DNA from: Giesbergeria anulus | GTDB lineage: Bacteria; Pseudomonadota; Gammaproteobacteria; Burkholderiales; Burkholderiaceae_C | Length of the DNA: 64,000 nucleotides | Assembly (NCBI RefSeq): GCF_900111115.1 | Contig: NZ_FOGD01000002.1 | Span: 186,001-250,000 of the forward strand | Reading direction: 5' to 3' | Part shown: positions 44,712 through 55,435 of the stretch, in pieces | Numbering within the stretch: position 1 is the first letter of the stretch | Layout of the letters: each line of letters starts with the position of its first letter | Notes under the pieces: model-generated | What the model saw: only the letters and a program-made list of their open reading frames with translations | Databases searched by the model: none | What the model was told of the DNA's origin: nothing | Translations under genes and position numbers: made by a program

Positions 44712-45685
44712 AACCCTACTCCCGCATTATCGGCACGGGCAGCTATCTGCCACCACGCCGCGTAACCAACGCTGATCTGGTGGCCGATTTGGCTGCGCGC
44801 GGCGTGGAAACCTCTGATGAATGGATTGTGGAGCGCACCGGCATCCGAGCGCGCCACTTTGCCGATGCCGATGTGGTTAGCAGCGATTTGGCCTTAGAAG
44901 CAGCGCGCCAAGCGCTACAGGCCGCCCATCTGCAAGCCCAAGACATCGACCTCATCATCGTGGCCACCTCCACGCCGGACATGGTGTTTCCGTCCACCGC
45001 CACCATCTTGCAACACAAACTCGGTGCCCACGGTTGCCCGGCCTTTGATGTGCAGGCGGTGTGCAGCGGCTTTATCTATGCCCTGACCGTGGCCGACGCC
45101 ATGATCCGTGCAGGCACCGCCACGCGGGCGCTAGTGGTAGGTTCTGAAATTTTTAGCCGCCTATTGGATTTCCAAGACCGCACCACCTGCGTGCTGTTTG
45201 GCGATGGCGCTGGGGCCGTGGTGCTCGAAGCCTCCGACGAGCCGGGCATCTTGGCCACCGACATCCATGCCGATGGCAAACATGTAGGCATTCTGTGCGT
45301 GCCCGGCCATGTGTCGGGCGGCAAAGTCACTGGCTTGCCCCTGCTAACAATGGACGGCCAAGCCGTGTTCAAGCTGGCCGTGGGCTTGCTCGAAGGCGCG
45401 GCCCGCACCGTGCTGAACAAGGCCAGTCTGACCGAAGCCGATATCGACTGGCTGATCCCGCACCAAGCCAACATCCGCATCATGCAAAGCACGGCGCGCA
45501 AGCTCAAAATGGGTATGGACAAGGTGGTCGTCACCGTGCAAGAGCACGGCAACACCTCGGCAGCCTCCATTCCGCTGGCGCTAGACCATGCTGTGCGCGC
45601 CGGTCAGGTGCAAAAAGGCCAAACCCTACTGCTTGAAGGCGTGGGCGGCGGCTTTACGTGGGGCGCGGTGCTGCTCAAGCTCTGA
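44708..45685 (+). CDS. fabH: 3-oxoacyl-ACP synthase III
   Basis: 325 residues. Catalytic Cys in [14 protein letters not shown], His in [12 protein letters not shown] and Asn in [12 protein letters not shown] form the FabH triad. [18 protein letters not shown] is the usual N-terminal segment. It condenses acetyl-CoA with malonyl-ACP to start fatty acid synthesis. It sits in the conserved plsX-fabH-fabD order. Confidence 0.98.
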   Translation: MKPYSRIIGTGSYLPPRRVTNADLVADLAARGVETSDEWIVERTGIRARHFADADVVSSDLALEAARQALQAAHLQAQDIDLIIVATSTPDMVFPSTATILQHKLGAHGCPAFDVQAVCSGFIYALTVADAMIRAGTATRALVVGSEIFSRLLDFQDRTTCVLFGDGAGAVVLEASDEPGILATDIHADGKHVGILCVPGHVSGGKVTGLPLLTMDGQAVFKLAVGLLEGAARTVLNKASLTEADIDWLIPHQANIRIMQSTARKLKMGMDKVVVTVQEHGNTSAASIPLALDHAVRAGQVQKGQTLLLEGVGGGFTWGAVLLKL

Positions 45686-45709
45686 TTTTTCGATCAAAAC
45701 AAAAACACC

Positions 45710-46657
45710 ATGAAGACTTTTGCATTTGTCTTTCCGGGGCAAGGCTCCCAATCCGTGGGTATGTTGGATGCTTGGGGCGACCACCCCGTCGTGGCCCAAA
45801 CGCTGCAAGAAGCCTCCGATGCCTTGGGTGAGGATGTCGCCAAGCTCATCCACGAAGGCCCTAAAGAACAACTGGCACTGACCACCAACACCCAACCGGT
45901 GATGCTGGTGGCCGGTGTGGCCGCATGGCGGGTTTGGCAAGCCGAAGGCGGCGCTTTGCCTGCGGCGGTGGCTGGGCACTCGCTGGGTGAATACTCGGCC
46001 TTGGTGGCTTCTGGCGTGCTCACGTTGGCCCAAGCAGCGCCGCTGGTGCGCCTGCGCGCTGCCGCCATGCAAGAAGCCGTGCCGGTGGGCACCGGCGCGA
46101 TGGCCGCTATTCTGGGCTTAGAAGCCGCCAAAGTCATTGCAGGCTGTGCCGAAGCCACCGCCGCACTGGGCAGCAGCACCGAGGTGGTGGAGGCCGTCAA
46201 CTTTAACGACCCCGCCCAAACCGTGATTGCCGGTAGCAAAGCGGCGGTTGAAAAGGCGTGCGAACTGCTCAAGGCGGCGGGTGCCAAACGCGCCCTGCCG
46301 CTGCCGGTGTCGGCCCCGTTCCACTCCAGCCTGATGAAGCCCGCCGCCGAAAAGCTGCGTGTGGCCTTGGCCAACACCAGCTTGGCTGCGCCACAAATTC
46401 CGGTGCTCAACAATATTGACGTGGCGGTGCAGCAAGACGCCGATGCCATCCGCGACGCGCTGGTGCGCCAAGCCTTTGGCCCGGTGCGCTGGGTCGAATG
46501 CGTGCAAGCGCTCAAAGCCCGTGGCATCAGCCACATCATCGAATGCGGCCCCGGCAAGGTGCTGGCCGGACTGGTCAAGCGCATTGATGCCGAACTGGTA
46601 GGCGCTGCCCTGTACGACCCCGCTACCCTCACCCAAACCAAGGAATTATTGGCATGA
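45710..46657 (+). CDS. fabD: Malonyl-CoA:ACP transacylase
   Basis: 315 residues. The nucleophile motif GHSLGEYSALVASG and the start FAFVFPGQGSQSVGML are intact, with the His in SAPFHSSLMKPA. It loads malonate onto acyl carrier protein. Overlaps fabG by 4 bp (ATGA). Confidence 0.98.
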   Translation: MKTFAFVFPGQGSQSVGMLDAWGDHPVVAQTLQEASDALGEDVAKLIHEGPKEQLALTTNTQPVMLVAGVAAWRVWQAEGGALPAAVAGHSLGEYSALVASGVLTLAQAAPLVRLRAAAMQEAVPVGTGAMAAILGLEAAKVIAGCAEATAALGSSTEVVEAVNFNDPAQTVIAGSKAAVEKACELLKAAGAKRALPLPVSAPFHSSLMKPAAEKLRVALANTSLAAPQIPVLNNIDVAVQQDADAIRDALVRQAFGPVRWVECVQALKARGISHIIECGPGKVLAGLVKRIDAELVGAALYDPATLTQTKELLA

Positions 46658-47400
46658 GCGAAACCACCACAAAAGCCCCCGTCGCACTGGTCACTGGCGC
46701 CTCGCGCGGCATTGGTGCGGCCATTGCACAAGAACTGGCCGCACGCGGCTACCAAGTCGTTGGCACTGCCACCACCGCTGAAGGTGCAGAGCGCATCAGC
46801 GCGGCACTGGCCGCCTACCCCGGCTGCCGGGGTGCTGCCTTAGATGTGAATGATGCCCCCGCTGTCGAAGCCCTGATCGACAGCCTCGTCAAACAACAAG
46901 GCGGCCTGCAAGTGTTGGTCAATAACGCGGGCATTACCCGCGACCAACTCGCCATGCGCATGAAAGATGACGACTGGGATGCCGTGCTCGACACCAATCT
47001 CAAGGCCGTGTTCCGCGTCAGCCGCGCCGCCATCAAGCCGATGATGAAGCAGCGCTTTGGCCGCATCATCAGCATCACCAGTGTGGTCGGTGCCTCTGGC
47101 AACCCCGGTCAGGCCAACTACGCCGCTGCCAAAGCCGGTGTGGCAGGCATGACCCGCGCACTGGCGCGTGAATTGGGCAGCCGCAATATCACCGTCAACT
47201 GCGTGGCCCCCGGCTTTATTGACACCGACATGACCGCCAGCCTGCCCGAAGCGCAGCAAAAGGCCCTGACGGCACAAATTCCGTTGGGCTGCTTGGGCAA
47301 GCCCGCCGACATCGCCCATGCCGTCGCTTACCTCGCCTCCAATGAGGCAGGCTACGTCACTGGGCAAGAGTTGCACGTCAATGGCGGCATGTACATGTAA
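46654..47400 (+). CDS. fabG: 3-oxoacyl-ACP reductase
   Basis: 248 residues. Short-chain dehydrogenase: TGASRGIGAAIAQELAARGY (NADPH-binding), NNAGITRDQL, active-site Ser and YAAAKAG (YxxxK). It reduces 3-ketoacyl-ACP to 3-hydroxyacyl-ACP. Follows fabD by overlap and precedes acpP. Confidence 0.97.
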   Translation: MSETTTKAPVALVTGASRGIGAAIAQELAARGYQVVGTATTAEGAERISAALAAYPGCRGAALDVNDAPAVEALIDSLVKQQGGLQVLVNNAGITRDQLAMRMKDDDWDAVLDTNLKAVFRVSRAAIKPMMKQRFGRIISITSVVGASGNPGQANYAAAKAGVAGMTRALARELGSRNITVNCVAPGFIDTDMTASLPEAQQKALTAQIPLGCLGKPADIAHAVAYLASNEAGYVTGQELHVNGGMYM

Positions 47401-47745
<345 letters not shown>

Positions 47746-47786
47746 TCGGCGCTTTGCGCCTTTCGATCAGCACAAGGTTTTAACGC

Positions 47787-49031
47787 ATGAGCCGTCGTCG
47801 CGTTGTCGTGACCGGCCTGGGTTGCATCAGTCCCGTGGGTAACACGGTGCAAGATGCCTGGGCCAACATCCTCGCCGGTAAATCCGGCATTGATCTCATC
47901 ACCAAGTTCGATATATCGAACTTCGCCTGCAAAATTGCCGGTGAGGTCAAGGGGTTTGACCTGGGGTCCTATATCAGCGCTAAAGATGCGCGCACTATGG
48001 ACAGCTTCATCCACTTTGGCATTGCTGCCGCAGCACAGGCGGTACAAGACGCCGGGCTGCCCACCGGCGATGCCTTAGATGAAGAGCTGGCCACGCGCAT
48101 TGCTTGCGTGATTGGCTCAGGCATAGGCGGCCTGCCGCTGATCGAAAACACCCACGCCGAGCTGGCCAGTCGTGGCCCCCGGCGCATTACCCCTTTCTTC
48201 GTGCCCGCCTCCATCATCAACATGGTGGCTGGGCATGTGTCGATGCGCTTTGGTTTCAAAGGCCCCAATCTGGCCGTAGTCACTGCCTGCACCACTGGCC
48301 TGCACTGCATTGGCGAGGGTGGCCGCATGATCGAATACGGTGATGCAGACATCGTCGTCGCTGGCGGCACCGAGGCCACCATCTCGCCGCTGGGCGTAGG
48401 CGGTTTTGCCGCTATGCGCGCCCTCTCTACCCGCAACGATGACCCACAAAGCGCCTCGCGCCCTTGGGACAAAGACCGCGATGGTTTTGTGCTGGGCGAA
48501 GGTGCAGGCGTGATGGTGCTCGAAGAGTACGAACACGCCAAAGCCCGTGGGGCCAAAATTTATGCCGAGCTGTGCGGCTTTGGCATGAGCGCCGACGCTG
48601 GCCACATGACAGCCCCCAGTATGGACGGCCCACGCCGCGCCATGCTGGCTGCGCTGCGCAATGCCGGTATGAACGCCGATCAGGTCGATTACCTCAACGC
48701 CCACGGCACCTCCACGCCGCTGGGAGACATCAATGAGACCAACGCCATCAAGGCCGCCTTTGGCGACCACGCACACAACATGGTGGTCAGCTCAACCAAG
48801 TCCATGACCGGCCACTTGTTGGGCGGTGCTGGTGGCATTGAGAGCATCTTTACCGTGCTGGCCCTGCACGATCAAAAGATTCCGCCCACCATCAACCTCA
48901 ACACCCCCGACCCTGAGTGCGATCTGGACTATTGCGCCAATACGGCGCGTGATGCCAAGCTCGATATTGCTGTCAAAAACAATTTCGGCTTTGGCGGCAC
49001 CAACGGCTCGCTGGTTTTTCGGCGTATCTAA
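47787..49031 (+). CDS. fabF: 3-oxoacyl-ACP synthase II
   Basis: 414 residues. Catalytic Cys in [17 protein letters not shown], the two His in [14 protein letters not shown] and [12 protein letters not shown], and the C-terminal [12 protein letters not shown]. It elongates acyl-ACP, including unsaturated acids. A dyad (CAGGGC/GCCCTG, 49041-49069) follows but has no T-tract. Ends the fab cluster. Confidence 0.98.
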   Translation: MSRRRVVVTGLGCISPVGNTVQDAWANILAGKSGIDLITKFDISNFACKIAGEVKGFDLGSYISAKDARTMDSFIHFGIAAAAQAVQDAGLPTGDALDEELATRIACVIGSGIGGLPLIENTHAELASRGPRRITPFFVPASIINMVAGHVSMRFGFKGPNLAVVTACTTGLHCIGEGGRMIEYGDADIVVAGGTEATISPLGVGGFAAMRALSTRNDDPQSASRPWDKDRDGFVLGEGAGVMVLEEYEHAKARGAKIYAELCGFGMSADAGHMTAPSMDGPRRAMLAALRNAGMNADQVDYLNAHGTSTPLGDINETNAIKAAFGDHAHNMVVSSTKSMTGHLLGGAGGIESIFTVLALHDQKIPPTINLNTPDPECDLDYCANTARDAKLDIAVKNNFGFGGTNGSLVFRRI

Positions 49032-49100
49032 GCACCACGTCAGGGCCTGCTGCTTCATGGCCTGCCCTGCACCACGGCCCACCCAGGCCCAAGGTTGCGC

Positions 49101-49521
49101 ATGAGCCAGTCGGCTCCGGTGGTCACATACCCCATCACCCGCAGCCGGTCTGGGCGTTTTATGGGCTTGGGGGCTGTGGGGTGCTCCTGCGGGCCAAACC
49201 ACCATGGCGATAGCCGCCGCTGCGTGGCTGCTGTGTGCCACGCTGGCAGCCCGGTTTTGGTGGCAATCGCCCCAAGGCCGCTTGCTCTGGGATGGCTACC
49301 ACTGGGGCTGGACGCCTTCCTCTGGCACAGCCAGCGGCCCCGGCAGTGCCCATATCCATCTAGATTGGCAACACAGCCTGTGGGTGCGCTGGCAGTCTGA
49401 TGATCGCACCCAAGTGTGCTGGTTCTGGCTAGAGCAGCGCCATGCCCCAGCACAATGGGCCGATCTGCGCCGCGCACTCCACGCACCTCCTGCTCCTCCA
49501 CCTTCTACATCCACACCATGA
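49101..49521 (+). pseudogene. Small membrane protein gene with a frameshift, between fabF and rpoE
   Basis: A short gene of about 140 residues usually stands here in Burkholderiales. The N-terminal part is in one frame (ATG 49101: MSQSAPVVTYPITRSRS) and the rest in the next frame (GLGVLWAWGLWG, first membrane helix; then MAIAAAAWLLCATLAARFWW, second helix, and a hydrophilic end HSLWVRWQSDDRTQVCWFW, stopping at 49521). Switching needs one missing or extra base near 49145-49155. This may be a true mutation or a sequencing/assembly error. The stop overlaps the rpoE start by 4 bp, as expected for an intact gene end. Function unknown. Confidence 0.65.
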
Positions 49522-50150
49522 CCGCCTTTTCTTCTGCCGATGTGCCTGCGGGCGACAGTGACCTGGCGCTGGTTCAGCGAACGGTGGCCGGCGACCAGCG
49601 CGCTTATGAGTTGCTGGTGATTAAATACCAGCGCCGCATTGAGCGCCTGATCGGGCGTATGGTGCGCGACACCAATCTGGTAGAAGACATCGCCCAAGAA
49701 ACCTTTATCCGCGCCTACCGTGCCTTGCCCCAGTTTCGTGGTGACGCCCAGTTTTACACCTGGCTGTACCGCATTGCCGTCAATACTGCCAAAAAAGCGC
49801 TAATGGATCTCAAGCGCGATCCGTTAATTTACGAAGGCGCGATGGCACTTCACGATGAAAACGATGAAACTTCACGGCCCGGACATGAACCAAGCACTGA
49901 CGAAACCCCAGAAACCGTGCTGGCGGCCCAAGAAATCGCTGCGGCGGTCAATACCGCGATGGAAGCCTTGCCCGAAGACCTGCGCCAAGCCGTGACCCTG
50001 CGCGAAATTGAAGGATTGAGCTATGACGAAATTGCCTTGGCCATGAACTGCCCGATTGGCACGGTGCGTTCGCGCATCTTTCGGGCGCGCGAGGCTATTT
50101 CTTCGCGCGTGCGGCCTTTGCTGCAAAACCAGACGGGTAAACGCTGGTAA
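49518..50150 (+). CDS. rpoE: RNA polymerase sigma-E factor
   Basis: 210 residues. Region 2 (YELLVIKYQRRIERLIGRMVRD, then DIAQETFIRAYRAL and FYTWLYRIAVNTAKK) and region 4 (LREIEGLSYDEIALAMNCPIGTVRSRIFRARE) are complete; this is the ECF group 2 type. It directs the envelope-stress response. ATG 49518 is selected because the family N-terminus follows; the frame extends upstream through the previous gene. It precedes rseA and degP. Confidence 0.95.
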   Translation: MTAFSSADVPAGDSDLALVQRTVAGDQRAYELLVIKYQRRIERLIGRMVRDTNLVEDIAQETFIRAYRALPQFRGDAQFYTWLYRIAVNTAKKALMDLKRDPLIYEGAMALHDENDETSRPGHEPSTDETPETVLAAQEIAAAVNTAMEALPEDLRQAVTLREIEGLSYDEIALAMNCPIGTVRSRIFRAREAISSRVRPLLQNQTGKRW

Positions 50151-50212
50151 GTAGGCTCAGACGGCTCTAGCTAATGCAGGCCCCGCTCAGGGCCAAGACA
50201 GGTGAGAAAATC

Positions 50213-50854
50213 ATGATGAAACAGCAAACTCAGCGGGAACAACTCTCGGCACTGGCTGATGGACAATTGCCAGATGAAGAATGGGCCTCGGCCCTTGGCT
50301 TTGCCGCCACAGACGAAGGGCGCGAAACTTGGCAGTTGTACCAACTGGTGGGCGACGTGTTGCGCTCGCCCGAACTGGCCCGCCAAACCCACGATGATGG
50401 AGCATTCTTGGCCCGGCTGCGCCAAGGCTTAGCCCAAGAGCCACTGCATGGTGTGCCCCCCGTGGCCGCTGCCACGACGCCCCCACAACCACCAGAGATA
50501 CCCCAGCCTGCTACCTTCGTACCCAAAGCAGCAGCCAACGATTCGGTGTTCCGCTGGAAAATGCTGGCCGGAGTGGCTTCTCTAGCCACCGTAGCCGCCT
50601 TGGCTTGGAGCACTTGGGGCAGCAGCCAAGCCCCGGCAGCCCAGCAATGGTCTATGGCTGCACCGCTTGTTGCACCCGCCACTGTCTCCGCAGCCAACAG
50701 CCCAGCCAATCTGGCCTCTCACCCCCAAGTCATGCTGCGTGACCCCCGTCTGGATGAATTGCTGGCAGCACACCAGCGCTTCCACGGTGCCTCGGCTTTG
50801 CAACTGCCCGCCGACTTTTTGCGCAACGCCAATTTTGAGTCGCCCAAACGTTAA
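50213..50854 (+). CDS. rseA: Anti-sigma-E factor RseA
   Basis: 213 residues. N-terminal cytoplasmic domain (REQLSALADGQLPDEEW, then RETWQLYQLVGDVLRSPELA) that binds and holds sigma-E, one membrane helix (MLAGVASLATVAALAWSTW) and a short periplasmic tail (RDPRLDELLAAHQRFHG) with the site for regulated cleavage. AGGTGAG precedes ATG 50213; the second ATG follows directly. It sits directly after rpoE, giving the usual feedback unit with degP. Confidence 0.92.
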   Translation: MMKQQTQREQLSALADGQLPDEEWASALGFAATDEGRETWQLYQLVGDVLRSPELARQTHDDGAFLARLRQGLAQEPLHGVPPVAAATTPPQPPEIPQPATFVPKAAANDSVFRWKMLAGVASLATVAALAWSTWGSSQAPAAQQWSMAAPLVAPATVSAANSPANLASHPQVMLRDPRLDELLAAHQRFHGASALQLPADFLRNANFESPKR

Positions 50855-50951
50855 AGCTGCGGAACCAATCGGCTGTCAGGCCTTCTCAAGCACAAGGAAC
50901 CGCACTGACCCTAGCGCGGTTTCATTGCTTCTGAATCGAGAAAGGCGTCTG

Positions 50952-52424
50952 ATGAAAAACAACACACACTGGACAGTTTCGCGCTCTGTGCTGGCCGCTT
51001 GCGTGATGGCCGCAGCCAGCGTCACGGTGGTGCCCAGCACCGCTATCGCCCAACCCGCAGCAGCGGCCCGTGGCCTGCCCGACTTTACGGATCTGGTCGA
51101 TCAGGTCGGGCCAGCGGTGGTCAATATCCGCACCACTGAAAAAACCGCTTCACGCACGCCCGTTAATGGCATGGACGAAGACATGCAAGAGTTCTTCAAG
51201 CGCTTTGGCCTGCCCATGCCCCATGCACCGCGCCCACAGCGGCCCCAGCGCCCGCACGACGACGAAGGCCAAGCCTCGCGTGGCGTCGGCTCAGGCTTTA
51301 TTGTCAGCAGCGATGGCTACGTCATGACCAACGCCCATGTGGTGGAAGGCGCAGACCAAGTGCTGGTCACGCTCACCGACAAGCGCGAGTTCAAGGCCAA
51401 AATTGTCGGCACCGACAAGCGCACCGATGTCGCCGTGCTCAAAATTGAGGCCAGCGGCTTGCCTGCTGTCAAGGTGGGCGATAGCAACCGCTTAAAAGTG
51501 GGCGAATGGGTGATGGCCATTGGCTCGCCCTTTGGATTGGAGAACTCGGTCACGGCGGGCATCGTCAGCGCCAAACAGCGCGACACCGGCGACTACCTGC
51601 CCTTTATCCAGACCGATGTGGCTATCAACCCCGGCAACTCTGGCGGCCCACTCATCAATATGCGTGGCGAAGTGGTGGGCATCAACAGCCAAATTTATTC
51701 GCGCTCCGGCGGCTACATGGGCATTGCCTTTTCCATCCCCATCGATGAGGCCATGCGTGTGAGCGAGCAACTGCGCGCCAGCGGCAAAGTGACACGCGGG
51801 CGCATCGGGGTGCAAATTGGTCAAGTTTCTAAAGACGTGGCCGAATCTTTGGGGCTAGGCAAGCAACAAGGCGCGCTGGTCACTGGCATCGAGGCCGGAT
51901 CGCCCGCCGACAAAGCCGGGGTAGAGGCAGGCGACATCATCACCAAGTTCAACGGCAAAGCGATTGATAAAGTCTCAGATTTGCCCCGCTTGGTGGGCAA
52001 CACCAAACCCGGCAGCAAAAGCACGATTACGGTGTTCCGCCGGGGTGGCAGCCGCGATTTGAACATCACCATTGCCGAGGTGGAGCCCGACAAGGTGGCG
52101 CGCAAAGCAGCCGACAGCGATGCCCACCCCAAGGCCAAGTTAGCCAGCGCGCAACAGTTGGGCCTGCAAGTGTCTGACCTGAGCGAGGCACAAAAGCGCG
52201 ATCTCAAGCTCAAAGGTGGTGTTTTGGTAGATGCTGCCAGCGATGCTGCTGCCCGTGCTGGTCTGCGCGAGGGTGATGTTATCTTGGCCATTGCCAACAC
52301 CGAGATAGCCAGCGCCAAAGAACTGGAAGCCGTATTGACCAAGGCCGACAAAACCAAGCCTATCAATGTGTTGTTTCGCCGGGGCGAGTGGGCGCAATAT
52401 GCGCTGATCAGGCCCAGCCGCTAA
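50952..52424 (+). CDS. degP: DegP/MucD-type periplasmic serine protease
   Basis: 490 residues from ATG 50952. Signal peptide (to AIAQP), then trypsin-like domain with His in MTNAHVVEGADQVLV, Asp in KRTDVAVLKIEASG and Ser in NPGNSGGPLINM, followed by two PDZ domains (GRIGVQIGQVSKDVAESLGL; VLVDAASDAAARAGLREGD). It degrades misfolded periplasmic proteins and fits the sigma-E regulon, since it follows rpoE-rseA. ~100 bp after rseA without an obvious terminator. Confidence 0.96.
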   Translation: MKNNTHWTVSRSVLAACVMAAASVTVVPSTAIAQPAAAARGLPDFTDLVDQVGPAVVNIRTTEKTASRTPVNGMDEDMQEFFKRFGLPMPHAPRPQRPQRPHDDEGQASRGVGSGFIVSSDGYVMTNAHVVEGADQVLVTLTDKREFKAKIVGTDKRTDVAVLKIEASGLPAVKVGDSNRLKVGEWVMAIGSPFGLENSVTAGIVSAKQRDTGDYLPFIQTDVAINPGNSGGPLINMRGEVVGINSQIYSRSGGYMGIAFSIPIDEAMRVSEQLRASGKVTRGRIGVQIGQVSKDVAESLGLGKQQGALVTGIEAGSPADKAGVEAGDIITKFNGKAIDKVSDLPRLVGNTKPGSKSTITVFRRGGSRDLNITIAEVEPDKVARKAADSDAHPKAKLASAQQLGLQVSDLSEAQKRDLKLKGGVLVDAASDAAARAGLREGDVILAIANTEIASAKELEAVLTKADKTKPINVLFRRGEWAQYALIRPSR

Positions 52425-52551
52425 AGTGCGCAGGCCACCCCGTTGGGTAGAATAGCTGCTTGTCCCAGATGCAGGCCCTGCCGCCGGGACTTGCGCTGTA
52501 CTGCCTCCAATACCACACCAACCACCGCAGTGGCACGGGAGAGTTGGTTCA

Positions 52552-52581
52552 GGGCGCGTCATCACCCGATGCGCCCTTTTT
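52552..52581 (+). terminator. Terminator between degP and lepA
   Basis: GGGCGC (52552-52557) pairs with GCGCCC (52571-52576), with CATC/GATG continuing inside after a two-base bulge, followed by TTTTT. It lies only 33 bp before lepA, so it may also serve as an attenuator in the lepA leader. Confidence 0.8.
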
Positions 52582-52613
52582 CTTGCGCGCGCCTTTTTCT
52601 GTAATCCTCTGAC

Positions 52614-54422
52614 ATGAACCATATCCGAAACTTTTCCATCATTGCCCACATCGACCACGGAAAATCCACGCTGGCAGACCGGCTGATCCAGCGCTGCGGC
52701 GGGCTGGAGGAGCGGCAAATGGAGGCCCAGGTGCTTGACTCGATGGACATCGAGAAAGAGCGTGGCATCACCATCAAGGCGCAAACCGCTTCTTTGCAGT
52801 ACAAGGCCAAAGATGGTCAGGTGTACAACCTGAACCTGATCGACACCCCCGGCCACGTCGATTTTTCTTATGAAGTAAGCCGCTCACTGTCGGCCTGCGA
52901 AGGCGCGCTGCTGGTGGTCGATGCCAGCCAAGGCGTAGAAGCGCAAACCGTGGCCAACTGCTACACCGCACTCGATTTGGGCGTGGAAGTGGTGCCCGTG
53001 CTCAACAAAATGGACTTGCCCCAGTCCGACCCCGACAACGCCAAAGCCGAAATTGAAGACGTGATTGGCATTGATGCCACCGACGCCATTCCCTGCTCGG
53101 CCAAAACGGGCATGGGCATTGACGAAATCTTAGAAGCCATTGTGGCTAAGGTGCCCGCCCCCAAGGGCAACCCCGACGCGCCGCTGCGCGCGATGATTAT
53201 TGACAGCTGGTTTGACCCCTATGTGGGCGTAGTAATGCTGGTGCGCGTGGTCGATGGCCGCCTGCTCAAGGGCGAGCGCATCAAAATGATGGCCTCAGAG
53301 GCCGTTTACAACGCCGACAACTTGGGTGTGTTTACCCCCGCCAACGAGCCGCGCAGCGCCCTGCGCGCTGGTGAAGTGGGCTACATCATTGCGGGCATCA
53401 AAGAGTTGCAAGCCGCCAAGGTGGGCGACACCATCACACTGGAAAAAAAGCTGCCCAACAACGCAGGCCCAGCCACCGAAGCCCTGCCCGGCTTCAAAGA
53501 AATCCAACCCCAAGTGTTTGCCGGTTTGTACCCCACTGAGGCCAGCGAGTACGACCAACTGCGTGATGCGTTAGAAAAGCTCAAGCTCAACGACGCCTCA
53601 CTGCACTACGAACCTGAAGTAAGCCAAGCGCTGGGTTTTGGCTTTCGCTGCGGCTTTTTGGGCCTGCTGCACATGGAAATTGTGCAAGAGCGCCTAGAAC
53701 GCGAGTTTGACCAAGACCTTATCACCACCGCGCCCAGCGTGGTCTATCAGGTGGTCAAGCCCGATGGCGAAGTCATCATGGTGGAAAACCCAGCCAAAAT
53801 GCCCGACCAAGGCAAGCTGCAAGAAATCCGCGAGCCAATCGTGACGGTGCATTTGTACATGCCACAAGAATACGTCGGCCCAGTGATGACGCTAGCCAAC
53901 CAAAAACGAGGCGTGCAGCAAAACATGGCCTACCACGGCCGCCAAGTGATGCTGACCTACGAAATGCCGCTCGGTGAGATCGTGCTCGACTTTTTTGACA
54001 AGCTCAAATCGGTCTCACGCGGTTATGCCTCAATGGACTACGAGTTCAAAGAATACCGCGCCTCGGATGTGGTCAAGGTCGACATCTTGCTCAACGGCGA
54101 GAAGGTCGATGCGCTGTCCATCATTGTCCACCGCAGCCAGTCCCAATACCGGGGCCGCGCCGTGGTGGCCAAGATGCGCGAAATCATCAGCCGCCAGATG
54201 TTTGATGTGGCGATTCAGGCGGCCATTGGTGCCAACATCATCGCCCGCGAGAGCATCAAGGCGCTGCGCAAAAACGTGCTCGCCAAATGTTATGGCGGCG
54301 ACGTCAGCCGCAAACGCAAGCTGCTCGAAAAGCAAAAGGCCGGTAAAAAGCGCATGAAGCAGATTGGCTCGGTCGAGGTGCCACAAGAAGCGTTCTTGGC
54401 TATTTTGCAGGTGGAAGACTGA
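52614..54422 (+). CDS. lepA: Elongation factor 4 (LepA), ribosome back-translocase
   Basis: 602 residues. GTPase G-domain with [14 protein letters not shown] (P-loop), DTPGHVDF and NKMD motifs, then EF-Tu-like domain II and the LepA C-terminal domain (ending [29 protein letters not shown]). Binds ribosomes to rescue or remodel translation complexes. It leads the lepA-lepB cluster; lepB follows after 1 bp. Confidence 0.98.
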   Translation: MNHIRNFSIIAHIDHGKSTLADRLIQRCGGLEERQMEAQVLDSMDIEKERGITIKAQTASLQYKAKDGQVYNLNLIDTPGHVDFSYEVSRSLSACEGALLVVDASQGVEAQTVANCYTALDLGVEVVPVLNKMDLPQSDPDNAKAEIEDVIGIDATDAIPCSAKTGMGIDEILEAIVAKVPAPKGNPDAPLRAMIIDSWFDPYVGVVMLVRVVDGRLLKGERIKMMASEAVYNADNLGVFTPANEPRSALRAGEVGYIIAGIKELQAAKVGDTITLEKKLPNNAGPATEALPGFKEIQPQVFAGLYPTEASEYDQLRDALEKLKLNDASLHYEPEVSQALGFGFRCGFLGLLHMEIVQERLEREFDQDLITTAPSVVYQVVKPDGEVIMVENPAKMPDQGKLQEIREPIVTVHLYMPQEYVGPVMTLANQKRGVQQNMAYHGRQVMLTYEMPLGEIVLDFFDKLKSVSRGYASMDYEFKEYRASDVVKVDILLNGEKVDALSIIVHRSQSQYRGRAVVAKMREIISRQMFDVAIQAAIGANIIARESIKALRKNVLAKCYGGDVSRKRKLLEKQKAGKKRMKQIGSVEVPQEAFLAILQVED

Positions 54423-54423
54423 T

Positions 54424-55398
54424 ATGCAAGTGGTACAAATTTTTACCACGCTGCTGCTGGCCGCCTTTATTGGCTACATTGGTGCTTGGTACACCGGGGC
54501 CATTGAGGGCAACTTTGCCCTGCTGCTGTTCATGGCTACCGTGGTCACGGGCTGCTATTGGCTGGCCGAGCGCTTTCTCTTTTTGCCCAAGCGCCAACGC
54601 GCCGCTCAAGCCATTGCCGACGCCGCCGCCCAGCGCCGCGCCGAGCTAGACCGCATGGGCATTGCCAAGGTCGATTTGGATGTGAACGAGGCCCAGCAGC
54701 ACGCACTGGCCCAGCCTTGGTGGCTGGACTGGACGGCGGGGCTGTTTCCGGTGATTGCAGCGGTGTTTTTGCTGCGCTCATTTTTGTTTGAGCCGTTCAA
54801 AATTCCTTCAGGCTCGATGATTCCGACGCTGCTGGTGGGCGACCTGATTTTGGTCAACAAATTCACCTATGGCGTGCGCCTGCCAGTGATTAACAAAAAA
54901 ATCACTGAGGGCAATAAGCCCCAGCGCGGCGATGTGATGGTGTTTCGCTACCCGCCCCAGCCCCATATGGACTACATCAAGCGCGTGGTGGGTGTGCCCG
55001 GCGATGAGGTAGCCTATCTGAACAAGCGCTTGACCATCAATGGCCAAGAAGTGCCCACCACCACCGTGCCCGATTTTTTTGATGCCAGCGCCATGCGCTA
55101 CTTTAAGCAGTTTGAAGAAAAAATCGGTGACCAGCCACATCGGTTGCTCAACAACCCTGAAGTGTCTGCCTTTATCCAAGGGGCTAGTGATTTTGCCTAC
55201 CGTGACCAATGCCGCTACAGTATTGAGGGCGTGGTGTGCAAAGTGCCCGAAGGGCATTACTTCATGATGGGCGACAACCGCGATAATTCACTCGACTCGC
55301 GCTATTGGGGTTTCGTGCCTGATGCCAACATCGTGGGTAAAGCCTTTTTTGTTTGGATGAACTTTGGCGATCTCAAGCGCATCGGGGCCTTCCATTAA
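54424..55398 (+). CDS. lepB: Signal peptidase I
   Basis: 324 residues from ATG 54424. Two N-terminal membrane helices with a cytoplasmic loop between (~60 residues), then the catalytic domain: Ser in FKIPSGSMIPTLL and Lys in DYIKRVVGVPGDEV form the dyad, and MGDNRDNSLDSRYWG is the family C-box. It removes signal peptides from secreted proteins. It follows lepA by 1 bp, as in E. coli. Confidence 0.97.
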   Translation: MQVVQIFTTLLLAAFIGYIGAWYTGAIEGNFALLLFMATVVTGCYWLAERFLFLPKRQRAAQAIADAAAQRRAELDRMGIAKVDLDVNEAQQHALAQPWWLDWTAGLFPVIAAVFLLRSFLFEPFKIPSGSMIPTLLVGDLILVNKFTYGVRLPVINKKITEGNKPQRGDVMVFRYPPQPHMDYIKRVVGVPGDEVAYLNKRLTINGQEVPTTTVPDFFDASAMRYFKQFEEKIGDQPHRLLNNPEVSAFIQGASDFAYRDQCRYSIEGVVCKVPEGHYFMMGDNRDNSLDSRYWGFVPDANIVGKAFFVWMNFGDLKRIGAFH

Positions 55399-55435
55399 CG
55401 CGCCTGTGCTCTATCCACACACAAGGAGTAAAGCT

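Noticed and set aside
49041-49069. CAGGGC/GCCCTG dyad after fabF as a terminator
   Set aside because: No T-tract follows and the loop is long; left as a weak dyad.
49204-49521. Independent 105-residue gene starting at ATG 49204
   Set aside because: The first membrane helix and conserved N-terminus lie upstream in the neighbouring frame, so a frameshifted single gene explains the region better.
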